This document shows positions 35,131-44,226 of a stretch of DNA of 64,000 nt, piece after piece. A model generated the notes under the pieces. It saw nothing but the letters and a program-made list of their open reading frames with translations. It searched no databases and was not told where the DNA came from. The position numbers and the translations under genes were made by a program. Source of the DNA: Ignavibacteriota bacterium (GTDB lineage Bacteria; Bacteroidota; Ignavibacteria; Ignavibacteriales; Melioribacteraceae); contig PDPT01000037.1 of NCBI GenBank assembly GCA_002746605.1, positions 1 to 64,000 on the forward strand. Reading direction: 5' to 3'. The first letter of the stretch is position 1; the number at the start of each line of letters is the position of its first letter.

Positions 35131-36777
35131 ATGTTTAGTAAGCACCCTAAAGGTTTACCTGTGTTATTCTTTACTGAGATGTGGGAACGCTTTGGTTTTT
35201 ACCTTATGATTGGAATTTTCACACTATATATGATTGCATCTGACGGAATGGGATTTACCAGAACTTTTTCGGCAGAAATTTATGGAACATATCTGGCTTT
35301 AGTTTATTTAACCCCTTTCCTCGGTGGTTTGCTTGCCGATAGGTTTATGGGCTACCGAAAAACAATTATTATCGGTGGTATACTTATGGGACTGGGATAT
35401 TTCGGGCTTGCTTTAAACAGTAAAATGACATTTTATATTTCACTCCTTTTTATTATTGTTGGAAACGGTTTCTTTAAACCTAATATTTCTACTCTTGTAG
35501 GTCGTTTATACGATAACCCAAAATATAAACCTTATAAAGATTCAGGTTACAATATTTTCTATATGGGAATAAATATTGGAGCTTTTGTTTGTAACTTTTT
35601 TGCAGCTTTTCTACGAAATAATTTCGGTTGGAGTGCTGCTTTTGCGATGGCAGGACTGGGAATGTTCATCGGTATTTTATGGTTTCTTTTAGGACAAAAA
35701 CATGTAAAAGAAGTTGATTTTATTACACCAACCAAACCTGAAGATATTTCAATTAGTAAAATTGTTTATATAATTTTTGTACCCGCAATAATAGCCGGAT
35801 TTATCGGTTGGTTCTTACCAACTCTTATTTTCGGACAACCTCTTCTTGCTGAATCTACAGATGCATTTATTTTTGCAACAATTCCTTTAATTTATTACTT
35901 TTTCTCTTTATGGAAAAAAGGTGATAAAGAAGAAAAACAAAGGCTTGGAGCACTATACGCTGTATTTCTCGCAGGCGGAGTTTTCTTTATGATATTACAT
36001 CAAAATGGTTCCGCTATGACAATATGGGCTAATGATTATACTTCAAGAGAAATGCCGGCAATAGTTCAAGAACCTTTAAGTGCTCTCGGATTTGCTGAAA
36101 CTGTTACAAGTGAACCTCAAGTAACTGAATTAGTTGATGGACACGGAGCACCTATTTTAGATGAAAATGGGAAACCAAAAGTAGAAGAAGGTTATCATCC
36201 TTACCTCAAAAATCTTCCACGAGAAGAATGGCCCAAAGACGGTGAAAAAATGGCTCTTTTGAATACGGAAATATTTCAATCTGCTAATCCGGCATTTGTA
36301 GTACTTCTAACTCCGCTTCTTGTTGCATTTTGGTCTTGGTTATCCCGAAAAAAGAAAGAACCATCAACACCCGGAAAAATTGTTATTGGTGTAGTTATAA
36401 CTGCCTTAGCTATGCTTTTAATGATGTTTGCTGTTTGGGTTGGAGGAAACGGAGCAGAAAAAGTAAGTTGGCTCTGGATAGTTTCAATGTATGGAGTCCT
36501 AACAGTCGGAGAATTATGTCTAAGCCCAATGGGATTATCATTAGTATCCAAATTAGCACCAAAAAGATTTACCGCATTAATGATGGGTGGTTGGTTTATG
36601 GCAACTGCAATTGGGAATAAACTATCGGGTGTACTCTCAGGGTTATTCTTTACAATCGAGAACAAAGCGATATACTTTATGATAAACGGCATTGCAGCCG
36701 CTGCCGTTGCATTAATTCTTTTCTTAATGCTAAAATGGCTGCAAAAAGTTGTTAAAGAATATACAGGTGAAAGCTAA
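35131..36777 (+). CDS. POT/PTR2-family peptide transporter
   Basis: This 548-residue inner-membrane protein belongs to the proton-coupled oligopeptide transporter family of the major facilitator superfamily. The N-terminal signature FFTEMWERFGFYLMIGIF contains the ExxER proton-coupling motif, TM1-TM6 follow, and GNGFFKPNISTLVG and FYMGINIGAF are the PTR2 signature blocks. A hydrophilic loop of about 70 residues (about 300-370) interrupts the C-terminal half. An AAGGAG site precedes the ATG. It is followed by nagB and a GlmU-like gene, which suggests uptake of di- and tripeptides during wall recycling or protein scavenging. Confidence 0.93.
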   Translation: MFSKHPKGLPVLFFTEMWERFGFYLMIGIFTLYMIASDGMGFTRTFSAEIYGTYLALVYLTPFLGGLLADRFMGYRKTIIIGGILMGLGYFGLALNSKMTFYISLLFIIVGNGFFKPNISTLVGRLYDNPKYKPYKDSGYNIFYMGINIGAFVCNFFAAFLRNNFGWSAAFAMAGLGMFIGILWFLLGQKHVKEVDFITPTKPEDISISKIVYIIFVPAIIAGFIGWFLPTLIFGQPLLAESTDAFIFATIPLIYYFFSLWKKGDKEEKQRLGALYAVFLAGGVFFMILHQNGSAMTIWANDYTSREMPAIVQEPLSALGFAETVTSEPQVTELVDGHGAPILDENGKPKVEEGYHPYLKNLPREEWPKDGEKMALLNTEIFQSANPAFVVLLTPLLVAFWSWLSRKKKEPSTPGKIVIGVVITALAMLLMMFAVWVGGNGAEKVSWLWIVSMYGVLTVGELCLSPMGLSLVSKLAPKRFTALMMGGWFMATAIGNKLSGVLSGLFFTIENKAIYFMINGIAAAAVALILFLMLKWLQKVVKEYTGES

Positions 36778-36802
36778 AAAATAAATTAAGGAATATTAAG
36801 TA

Positions 36803-37567
36803 ATGTTAGTTATTTTAAAAAAAAATTATGACAAACTAAGTGCCGAAGCAGCTAAAGTTGTTGCCGATAGACTAAAGAAAAAACCCAATCTCGTTTTGGG
36901 ATTGGCAACCGGAAGTACTCCGCTTGGTCTGTACAAAGAATTAATAAGAATGCACAAATACGAAGGTTTGGATTTTTCTAAAGTTACCACATTTAATTTA
37001 GATGAATATATTGGTTTGCCCCCTTCTCATGATCAAAGTTATCATTATTTTATGGAAAATAATTTCTTTAAAGAAGTTAACATCGATCCAAGATTTATAC
37101 ATGTTCCGCAAGGAATGGCAAAAGATATAGCTCAGTTCTGCAATTGGTACGAAGAAAGAATTGAATCATTTGGAGGAATTGACCTTCAAGTTTTAGGAAT
37201 TGGTGCTAACGGACATATAGCATTTAACGAGCCGGGTTCTTCACTCGGCTCCAGAACAAGAATTAAAACACTTACCCCTACAACACGTCAAGACAATAAA
37301 AGATTTTTTGATAAATCCGAAGATGTGCCTAAATATGCTATCACTATGGGAGTGGGAACAATAATGGATGCCAAGGAACTTCTACTTGTTGCTTCGGGTA
37401 AAGGTAAGGCTGATGCTATTAGAAATGCTGTAGAAGGACCTTTAACAGCAATGTGTCCTGCTTCGATAATACAGATGCATAAAGAAGCTTTTGTAATTGT
37501 CGATAAAGAAGCCGGAGCTAAATTAAAAGGAACTTATGTCGATACTTGGGAAACAATATCATTCTAA
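36803..37567 (+). CDS. nagB: Glucosamine-6-phosphate deaminase
   Basis: NagB converts glucosamine-6-phosphate to fructose-6-phosphate and ammonia. The 254-residue protein has LGLATGSTPLGLY (residues about 32-44), FNLDEYIGLPPSHDQSY with the catalytic acid, and the GIGANGHIAFNEPG motif with the ring-opening His. The size fits the short, non-allosteric or weakly allosteric bacterial form. An AAGGA site precedes the ATG. It lies between the peptide transporter and the GlmU-like gene. Confidence 0.96.
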   Translation: MLVILKKNYDKLSAEAAKVVADRLKKKPNLVLGLATGSTPLGLYKELIRMHKYEGLDFSKVTTFNLDEYIGLPPSHDQSYHYFMENNFFKEVNIDPRFIHVPQGMAKDIAQFCNWYEERIESFGGIDLQVLGIGANGHIAFNEPGSSLGSRTRIKTLTPTTRQDNKRFFDKSEDVPKYAITMGVGTIMDAKELLLVASGKGKADAIRNAVEGPLTAMCPASIIQMHKEAFVIVDKEAGAKLKGTYVDTWETISF

Positions 37568-37588
37568 AAAATAAAATGGATTAACTCA

Positions 37589-38842
37589 TTGAAAAGTATT
37601 TGCATTTTTGAAGATCAAGAATATCAGAATTTACAACCTTTAACATATTTTAGACCTTCATATCATCTAAAGTGTGGTATTTTATCGCTGCACAGAAAAA
37701 TAAGAAGAAATTACCCTGATGTAAGAATTGAACTTAACACTCGCTCTTATTTAAGAAATTTGATAAAACAGAATCGCCCTGATGAAATTATGGATCATGT
37801 TTTATCTGAGCAAATGCTTTTTCTTAACGGTAGAATTCTGGTTGATGACGATTTCCATAAAATAATTCCTATTGAGGGAAAAGATGAGTTATTTATTTGC
37901 GGCGATACATTTGTTGGAGCAAGATTAAGCGGTAAAAATCTTAAACAAGTAAGTGATTCCCTAAAAGATGTTCTATCAATTGCAGATTTTCCGGAATTAG
38001 AAAAAAAAGAAATTACTGTACGTATAATTAAGTATCCTTGGGATTTAATTAGATATAATCCAGAGGAATTAATTAGTGATTACAAAAAACTTACAGCTCA
38101 AAATGAAAATAAAATAAAAGAATATCCGGGAGTTTTCTTCTTAAATAAAGAAAATATTTTTCTCGGTAAAAATGTTTTAATTCAGCCCGGTGTTGTTTTT
38201 AATGCCGAAGAAGGACCTATCTACATTGGTGATAATGTAAAAATTATGAGTAATGCTTCTATTCAAGGACCTGCTTTTATAGGACAAAATTCAATAGTAA
38301 AAATGAATGCTAATATTTATCACAATACAAGTGTCGGTAAAGTAAGCAAAATAGGTGGTGAAGTTGAAAATACCATTATCCACAGTTATTCCAACAAACA
38401 GCACAATGGGTTCCTCGGTAATTCTTACCTTGGTTCTTGGGTTAATCTCGGTGCAGGAACAACAAATAGCGACTTAAAAAACAATTATGGAAATATAAAA
38501 GTTTTTATCAATAATAAAATTATAAATAGCGGTCAGCAGTTTGTAGGCTTAACCATGGGCGATCATTCCAAAGCAGCTATCAATACTTCATTTAATACGG
38601 GAACTGTTGTGGGAGTTAATTGTAATGTTTTCGGAGGAACATTTCCGCCCAAATATATTCCTTCTTTTTCGTGGGGAGGTTCTGAGGCTTTAACAACTTT
38701 TGATATTGATAGGAGTATAGAAGTAGCTGAAAGAGTTATGGAAAGAAGAAATGTTGTTTTAACCGATATTGATAAAGAATTATTCAGAACTGTATTTAAT
38801 TTAACTGTACCCGAAAGAAGATCACTCGGTTTTCCTAAGTAG
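37589..38842 (+). CDS. GlmU-like protein with left-handed beta-helix
   Basis: This 417-residue protein matches the 'putative sugar nucleotidyltransferase' family (TIGR03991, GlmU-type) common in Bacteroidetes and Chlorobi. The N-terminal half (residues 1-180) has FEDQEYQNLQPLTYFRPSYHL and RPDEIM but not the classical pyrophosphorylase loop. The C-terminal half is a hexapeptide-repeat left-handed beta-helix (IGDNVKIMSNASIQGPAFIG onward) with WVNLGAGTTNSDLKNNYG, close to the acetyltransferase part of GlmU. It probably acts in UDP-GlcNAc or related sugar-nucleotide synthesis. A TTG start is used; it follows nagB by 21 bases. Confidence 0.85.
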   Translation: MKSICIFEDQEYQNLQPLTYFRPSYHLKCGILSLHRKIRRNYPDVRIELNTRSYLRNLIKQNRPDEIMDHVLSEQMLFLNGRILVDDDFHKIIPIEGKDELFICGDTFVGARLSGKNLKQVSDSLKDVLSIADFPELEKKEITVRIIKYPWDLIRYNPEELISDYKKLTAQNENKIKEYPGVFFLNKENIFLGKNVLIQPGVVFNAEEGPIYIGDNVKIMSNASIQGPAFIGQNSIVKMNANIYHNTSVGKVSKIGGEVENTIIHSYSNKQHNGFLGNSYLGSWVNLGAGTTNSDLKNNYGNIKVFINNKIINSGQQFVGLTMGDHSKAAINTSFNTGTVVGVNCNVFGGTFPPKYIPSFSWGGSEALTTFDIDRSIEVAERVMERRNVVLTDIDKELFRTVFNLTVPERRSLGFPK

Positions 38843-38848
38843 ATATTT

Positions 38849-40471
38849 ATGTATAATAATTATTTTTATTTGCTTAGGGCAGTTTCTGAACTAAATGAAA
38901 TCATTAACAATTCTCATATAGAAGAATCTTTTACACAAGGTAAAAATCTTTTATTCTTTCACATACCAAGCGATGAATTTCCAAATAGACATTTGGTTTT
39001 GTGCGTTAGTCCTCAAAACCCTTATTTAATTTTGAGAAAAAATCATCGTAAAGCAAAAAAAAATACTCTTCAGATTTTTGAGAATTACTTTCCCAATAAA
39101 ATTTTAGATATTGGAATTGCAGAAGATGATAGAACAATAAGAATCAACCTCAAAGTAGGACAAATATTTTTTGTAATAAAAGGCTCTAAGACCAATGTTT
39201 TTTTCTATTTAACTGAAAACGAGTTTACCTCTTTCAAAAAAGAGAAAGAGTTATTTGATTTTGAAATAACTAAAAAAAACTATGTTAATAATCTGCATTT
39301 TCAAAAATTATTACACGATACTAAAACTTATAAAAAGATTGATGCACTTAAAAAAGAATATCCGATGTTAATTAAAGAATTACAAACGGAATTGGATTTC
39401 TTTACAAGGGACGAAAAGAAAAAATCACTTAAAGAAAGTTTTAATACTATTATACAAGAAATTCTGTTCGATGACATTATTGTAAGCACCAATACTGAAA
39501 TGGATAAAATTCTATTCTTACCCGAATCTTTTAGAACCATTAGAATAATTGATGAAAAACAAAGTTTTGTAAACTATAATTCGGCACTTAATTACTATTT
39601 TTCGATTAACCATAAACAAAAATCTATTAAAAACTATAGAACTGAACTAAGAAACTACTTTAATAAAGAACTTACCAGGTTATCTTCAAAACTTAATAAA
39701 TTAAAAAATAGAATTGATGTTGGTTCTAAAGAAGATTTATATTATTCTTACGGTAATAATTTATTAGCTAACATTCACAAAATTGAAAAAGGAATAACTG
39801 AGTTTTTAACAAAAGATCTTACAACTGAAAAAGAAATAACAATACAACTCGATACAAAGCTAACTCCACAGCAAAATGTTGATAAATTTTTTGATAAAGC
39901 TAAAGATGAAAAAATAAATTATAATAAATCAAAAGAACTACACAACCTTACGAAAGAAAAATACGATTTACTTCTTGAAGATTCTAAAATGTTTAACGAA
40001 ACAGGTTACACATCGGATATAGAAAAATTGCACGAAAAATATATTCAAAAAAAAGATACAGAAATAAAAATGGATTCAGGATTAAAATTTAAATATTGGC
40101 AATATTCAATTAATGAAAAATATAAAGTTTTTATTGGCAGAGACAGCAAAAGTAACGATTATCTTTCCGTAAAATTTGCCAATCAAAATGATTATTGGTT
40201 TCATGCACGAGGTTTGCCCGGCTCTCATGTAATTTTAAGAGTTGAAAATAAAAAAGAAGTAATACCTAAAGATATAATAAAAAAAACCGCTTCACTTGCG
40301 GCTTATTACAGTAAAGCCAAAACAGCGGGAACAGCTCCGGTCTCTTACACATTTGCAAAATTTGTTTATAAGAAAAAAGGTATGGCTCCCGGAAAAGTTT
40401 TACTTACAAAGGAAAAAACTTTACTAGTAAAACCGGAAATACCAAAAAACGCAGAGTTAATAACTGAATAA
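38849..40471 (+). CDS. NFACT-family protein (RqcH-like)
   Basis: This 540-residue protein has the NFACT layout: an NFACT-N domain (about residues 1-200), a long helical coiled-coil middle (about 240-420) and an NFACT-R domain at the C-terminus with YWFHARGLPGSHVILR and KTASLAAYYSKAKTAG, followed by KGMAPGKVLL. RqcH/Rqc2 proteins bind stalled large ribosomal subunits and add alanine tails for degradation; in bacteria they were earlier called fibronectin-binding proteins. It starts six bases after the GlmU-like gene. RqcH itself has conserved DR and DWHF-like residues in NFACT-N that are not obvious here, so activity is inferred. Confidence 0.85.
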   Translation: MYNNYFYLLRAVSELNEIINNSHIEESFTQGKNLLFFHIPSDEFPNRHLVLCVSPQNPYLILRKNHRKAKKNTLQIFENYFPNKILDIGIAEDDRTIRINLKVGQIFFVIKGSKTNVFFYLTENEFTSFKKEKELFDFEITKKNYVNNLHFQKLLHDTKTYKKIDALKKEYPMLIKELQTELDFFTRDEKKKSLKESFNTIIQEILFDDIIVSTNTEMDKILFLPESFRTIRIIDEKQSFVNYNSALNYYFSINHKQKSIKNYRTELRNYFNKELTRLSSKLNKLKNRIDVGSKEDLYYSYGNNLLANIHKIEKGITEFLTKDLTTEKEITIQLDTKLTPQQNVDKFFDKAKDEKINYNKSKELHNLTKEKYDLLLEDSKMFNETGYTSDIEKLHEKYIQKKDTEIKMDSGLKFKYWQYSINEKYKVFIGRDSKSNDYLSVKFANQNDYWFHARGLPGSHVILRVENKKEVIPKDIIKKTASLAAYYSKAKTAGTAPVSYTFAKFVYKKKGMAPGKVLLTKEKTLLVKPEIPKNAELITE

Positions 40472-40498
40472 TTGAGAATTAAATATTATCTTTAAAAT

Positions 40499-41011
40499 AT
40501 GTTCAGAAAACTTAAACTAAAACCATCTTTCAATTATTTTGCTTTTATAATAATTATTTCTTCTTCAATTTTTTTGGGAATAATTTATAACCTAATCTCA
40601 GTTGATGGAATCCCTTTTATAAGAAAACCGATTAAGGTAACATCTCAAAAAGAAGAAGTAAATGAAAATAATATTTTAGAAGTAAATCTAGCGCAAGTTA
40701 TTCAACTTAGGACACAAATAAATGTAATTATTATCGATGCAAGAGATCAATGGGACTATGCTGAAGCACACATCGAAGGAGCAGTAAGTATTCCCGAATT
40801 TAGCTTTACAAAAAATAATCATGAACTTTCCAAAATAAGTAGAAAAGAAATTCTTATAATTTATTGTAGCGGAGATGATTGTAATGTTAGCAAACGATTA
40901 GCTCAGAGACTAATAAAATTAGGCTATAAAAATACTTACGTTTATCTTGGCGGAATTGAAGAATGGGAAAATGCCAATCTTCCAATAGCAACAGGAAACA
41001 CAAATGAATAA
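40499..41011 (+). CDS. Membrane-anchored rhodanese-like protein
   Basis: This 170-residue protein has one N-terminal membrane helix (about residues 14-36) and a rhodanese domain (about 62-165) with VIIIDARDQWDYAEAHIEGA and the active-site loop IIYCSGDDCNVS, where the catalytic Cys is followed by a second Cys in a CxxxxC arrangement. Rhodaneses carry sulfane sulfur from thiosulfate or persulfide to an acceptor. The topology places the domain outside the inner membrane. It overlaps the MauE/DoxX gene by eight bases, so the two are a coupled pair. Confidence 0.88.
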   Translation: MFRKLKLKPSFNYFAFIIIISSSIFLGIIYNLISVDGIPFIRKPIKVTSQKEEVNENNILEVNLAQVIQLRTQINVIIIDARDQWDYAEAHIEGAVSIPEFSFTKNNHELSKISRKEILIIYCSGDDCNVSKRLAQRLIKLGYKNTYVYLGGIEEWENANLPIATGNTNE

Positions 41012-41447
41012 AAACAAAATTATAGATTATGCAATTGCACTTACAAGAATATATCTTGCGTTATTCTTTCTTATAAGTGGTTTAAATAAAATTAATCATT
41101 TAAACGAGTTTGCGCAATCAATTGAAAATTATAGAATTCTACCTATTGGTTTTGTAAATATTTTTGCAATTATTTTTCCTTGGCTTGAAGTTATCTCGGG
41201 TGGACTCTTACTAATTGGTGTTTTTATCAAAGAAAATTCAAGCATTATCTTAGGGCTTTTAGTTATTTTTACACTTGCCGTAGCAAGTGCATACTTTAGA
41301 GGAATAAATATCAACTGCGGATGTAGTACAACTTTGGTAGATCAAAAAGTAGGTCTGCTTAAAATTATTGAAAATATTGCTCTGCTTATTGTTGCCTTTA
41401 TAAACTTCAAATTACCTGATCAAATTTTAAGATTATTAAAAATTTAA
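41004..41447 (+). CDS. MauE/DoxX-family membrane protein
   Basis: This 147-residue protein has four membrane helices and the MauE/DoxX pattern FLISGLNKINHLNEF and PWLEVISGGLLLIGVF. A NCGCS motif between TM3 and TM4 carries a vicinal-type Cys pair as in MauE proteins linked to thiol redox reactions. MauE is needed for periplasmic disulfide formation in methylamine dehydrogenase. Its eight-base overlap with the rhodanese gene suggests a joint periplasmic sulfur or thiol-redox task. Confidence 0.85.
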   Translation: MNKNKIIDYAIALTRIYLALFFLISGLNKINHLNEFAQSIENYRILPIGFVNIFAIIFPWLEVISGGLLLIGVFIKENSSIILGLLVIFTLAVASAYFRGININCGCSTTLVDQKVGLLKIIENIALLIVAFINFKLPDQILRLLKI

Positions 41448-41459
41448 CATATTATTACT

Positions 41460-42527
41460 TTGAATTTACTTAATAAAATATTAAATAGTTTGCTGTTGTT
41501 ATTCTTCAAGAAAAAGGAGGAAAACAATACTATTCAATTGCATAATAAATCAAAGATATTAATACTTACATTTGGCGGTATAAATGATTCATTGAATATA
41601 ACTCCTATGTTACAAGCATTGTATGAACAAACTCAGCCTGAAATTACTATTCTTACTTTTGAAAAGAATATGAAAAGCTTTCATAACAATCCTCACATAA
41701 ATAATATTTTTTATATTCAAAATGGTTTCTTAAATAAAATTAAAATTATTTTAAAATTGAATAAATTAAATTTTAATATTATAATTGATGCTAATGAGTT
41801 TTTTACAAAAACATTATCGAGGCTTTTAATTCTGATTAATTCAGAATATAAGATAGGTTTTGAAAAAGATAACAGTAAAACAAGCCTTACACATATTGTA
41901 GAATCACCTAATAAAAATAAAGTTCACGTTATTGATAGAATTTTACTTCTACTTAACTATTTTAATTTTGAAGTAGTTAAAACAAATTTAAATGTAAACT
42001 ACTTCCCTACTCAAAATTCTATTGATCATATCAGTAACTATTTTATTAAGCATAATGTGAATCACGATTTTAGAGTATTAATAAATGTTACCGCAAAAGA
42101 AGGGATTGGTAGTTGGGGAAAAACAAGCTATATTCAATTACTTAAATACCTAAAAAATTATGATGTAAAAATTATCATTACAGGAAGTTTAGATGATTTA
42201 CAAATTATAGAAACATTAGCCGATAATAACCATTTGATTTTTTACAATGACGACTTACTCGAATATTCAGCATTAGTACAAAATTCGAACTTTATCTTTA
42301 CACCGGAATCTTATACAATTCAACTTGCAAGCTCTAAAAAAATTCCAGTCTATTGCCTTTTTGTAAAAAAAAGTTCAAATGAAATGTTAGATGTTCCATA
42401 CAACTCCGACTTTGATTTTGCAGTAACTGATAAAGGAAAATTAGATAATATATCTTACGGAAAAGTCCTAAACAACTTTGTTCCTTATTTTGAATATGTA
42501 TACGAACGTTATAAACCTAAAGAATAA
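41460..42527 (+). CDS. Family 9 glycosyltransferase (heptosyltransferase-like)
   Basis: This 355-residue protein has the GT9 (WaaF/RfaF) pattern: an N-terminal Rossmann fold with ILILTFGGINDSLNITPML, a middle FNIIIDANEFFTKTLSRL block, and a C-terminal sugar-nucleotide half with INVTAKEGIGSWG, VKIIITGSLDD and FIFTPESYTIQLASSKKIP. GT9 enzymes add heptose or other sugars to lipopolysaccharide cores. The N-terminal Lys-rich segment FKKKEEN may place it at the membrane. It seems to use a TTG start. Confidence 0.82.
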   Translation: MNLLNKILNSLLLLFFKKKEENNTIQLHNKSKILILTFGGINDSLNITPMLQALYEQTQPEITILTFEKNMKSFHNNPHINNIFYIQNGFLNKIKIILKLNKLNFNIIIDANEFFTKTLSRLLILINSEYKIGFEKDNSKTSLTHIVESPNKNKVHVIDRILLLLNYFNFEVVKTNLNVNYFPTQNSIDHISNYFIKHNVNHDFRVLINVTAKEGIGSWGKTSYIQLLKYLKNYDVKIIITGSLDDLQIIETLADNNHLIFYNDDLLEYSALVQNSNFIFTPESYTIQLASSKKIPVYCLFVKKSSNEMLDVPYNSDFDFAVTDKGKLDNISYGKVLNNFVPYFEYVYERYKPKE

Positions 42528-42551
42528 ATAGTCTAAAGAGGATTTAGCAAA

Positions 42552-42710
42552 TTGAAAAAACATAAAACTCTTTGCGAGTTTAATAAAAACGAACTTGAAA
42601 AATATGAACAACTACTAAAAGAAATAGTACAAAGCCCTGAGTTCATTTGTAAAAAATGTTACAGAGCTTCTGTTAAAAAAGAGCTTTTATGCAAACCGAC
42701 AAAATCTTAA
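42552..42710 (+). CDS. 52-residue cysteine-containing small protein
   Basis: A TTG-initiated frame with an AAGAGGA ribosome site nine bases upstream encodes 52 residues. The N-terminal half is a charged helix (NELEKYEQLLKEIVQSP), the C-terminal half has CKKCYRASVKKELLC, three Cys in a CxxC...C pattern, with another Cys at residue 8. It starts 24 bases after the GT9 stop, so it is probably co-transcribed. The four Cys could bind zinc. I do not recognise a named family, though similar microproteins occur in this phylum by recollection. Confidence 0.6.
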   Translation: MKKHKTLCEFNKNELEKYEQLLKEIVQSPEFICKKCYRASVKKELLCKPTKS

Positions 42711-42744
42711 AACTTATTTACTTTTTTAGTAAGTAACAAAAACA

Positions 42745-42785
42745 AAATATTACTTCTTAGACTGGAAAGTCTGTGCTACTGTATG
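42745..42785. repeat. Degraded palindromic repeat (GACTGGAAAGTC core)
   Basis: AGACT-GGAA-AGTCT (42759-42772) is a hairpin with a GGAA tetraloop, flanked on the right by GTGCTACTG and on the left by a weak mirror. It resembles, from memory, the GGCTGGAAAGCC-core palindromic repeat found between genes in several phyla. It lies between converging genes and could act in RNA 3' processing. Confidence 0.35.
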
Positions 42786-42802
42786 AAAAAGTTCTTTAAC
42801 GT

Positions 42803-44122
42803 TTATATCTTTTCTAATGATTCTTCCAAATCCATAATTATATCTTCAACCCTTTCAAGACCAATTGCCAAGCGAACACCACCCGGATTTATTCCTCGTT
42901 TTTCTAATTTATCGGCAGGAACAACAGAATGCGTCATAGATGCAGGATGCTCAATCAATGTTCTAGTATGACCAAGACTAACAGCAAGTGTCATTGTATA
43001 AGCATTATCGGCTACATAATCCATTAGCTTGCTTCCGTTTGCTTTAGTATTTTCGGGAGTTTCTCCCTTTAATGCAAAATAGATCAATGCACCCGGAGCA
43101 AATTCACCATAAAAATTAATCATTTGTTCTTTAGCAAGTTCGTATTGGGGATGAGATTTTAATCCCGGATATCTCACAAAAGCAACCTTAGGATGATTTT
43201 CTAAAAACTCTGCAATTTTAATAGCTGATTCAATCTGATGTTTTTGTCGGAGAGCTAATGATGGTAACCCGAAAGTTAAAATCGACCAAGCACTTCTTGT
43301 ATTTAATACCGCTCCAAAATCCTTGCGATAAAGCAGGAGCATATCTCTAAACTTTTTCTTGCCGATTACAACTCCGCCCATATCGGTTCCAAAACCACCT
43401 ATACCTTTTGTAAGGGAATGAATTGTAAAATCAGCACCTAATTCAATTGGTCTTTGACTAAAAGGTGTTGCAAATGTATTATCAACAACAATAATAATTT
43501 TGTTCTCTTCGCTTCTTTTGCTATTAACATTGTTTATAATTTTTCTTAACTCTCTTAAATTGATAATATCAAGATTTGGATTGGCAGGAGTTTCAAAATA
43601 AATAACTCTTGTGTTTTCATTTAAAACTGAGTTAAGATTTTCCAAGTTTGTTAAATCAATTGGATGTACGGCAATATTATATCGCGGATACCAATTATTA
43701 AAAAGCGAGATTGTGCAACCATAAAGTGTTGTGTGCGTAATTATTTCATCACCGGATTTTGTTAAAACACCAAGCACTCCGGAAATTGCACCCATTCCAC
43801 TTGAAAAGGTAACCGCCATCTCTCCCTTTTCTATGTAAGCCAAATTTTCCTCGAGCATATCCTTATTCGGTTCACCAAGACGATCATAAATAAAAATAGG
43901 GCTTTCATCACCGTGAGCTTCAGTTTGAGCAAATTGCATAAAACCCTCAGCCCCTCTTTGAACTGAATCTAAACGAAATGTTGTTGATGATGAAATTGGT
44001 GCTGTTACGTGATGACTGTAATCCCACTTATTGGAAATGTTCTTTCCGTAAATCAAGTGAGTATCCATGGAATATCTTTCTTCTTTGGATTGCTTCTTTT
44101 CATTTTGGTCCTCTGACATCAT
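42803..44122 (-). CDS. Cys/Met-metabolism PLP enzyme (gamma-lyase/synthase type)
   Basis: This 439-residue fold-type I pyridoxal-phosphate enzyme has SSGMGAISG for cofactor phosphate binding, YFETPANPNLDI, VVDNTFATPF with the Asp holding the pyridine ring, and the Schiff-base Lys in IHSLTKGIGGFG. The family includes cystathionine gamma-synthase, methionine gamma-lyase and O-acetylhomoserine sulfhydrylase. The long N-terminus (residues 1-35) and extra loop (ENLNSVLNENTR) suggest an OAH sulfhydrylase or methionine gamma-lyase, but this is not certain. An AGGAG site precedes the ATG. A second paralogue lies immediately upstream (44227-45360). Confidence 0.85.
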   Translation of the reverse strand: MMSEDQNEKKQSKEERYSMDTHLIYGKNISNKWDYSHHVTAPISSSTTFRLDSVQRGAEGFMQFAQTEAHGDESPIFIYDRLGEPNKDMLEENLAYIEKGEMAVTFSSGMGAISGVLGVLTKSGDEIITHTTLYGCTISLFNNWYPRYNIAVHPIDLTNLENLNSVLNENTRVIYFETPANPNLDIINLRELRKIINNVNSKRSEENKIIIVVDNTFATPFSQRPIELGADFTIHSLTKGIGGFGTDMGGVVIGKKKFRDMLLLYRKDFGAVLNTRSAWSILTFGLPSLALRQKHQIESAIKIAEFLENHPKVAFVRYPGLKSHPQYELAKEQMINFYGEFAPGALIYFALKGETPENTKANGSKLMDYVADNAYTMTLAVSLGHTRTLIEHPASMTHSVVPADKLEKRGINPGGVRLAIGLERVEDIIMDLEESLEKI

Positions 44123-44226
44123 TTTCTTCTCCTAAATTTTATAAATTAAAGTTAGAGAGAAAGAAATCAAATATCAAATTGAAAAAAACACTACATTAAA
44201 ACAAAGTAAAAAAATTAAACTTGGAG

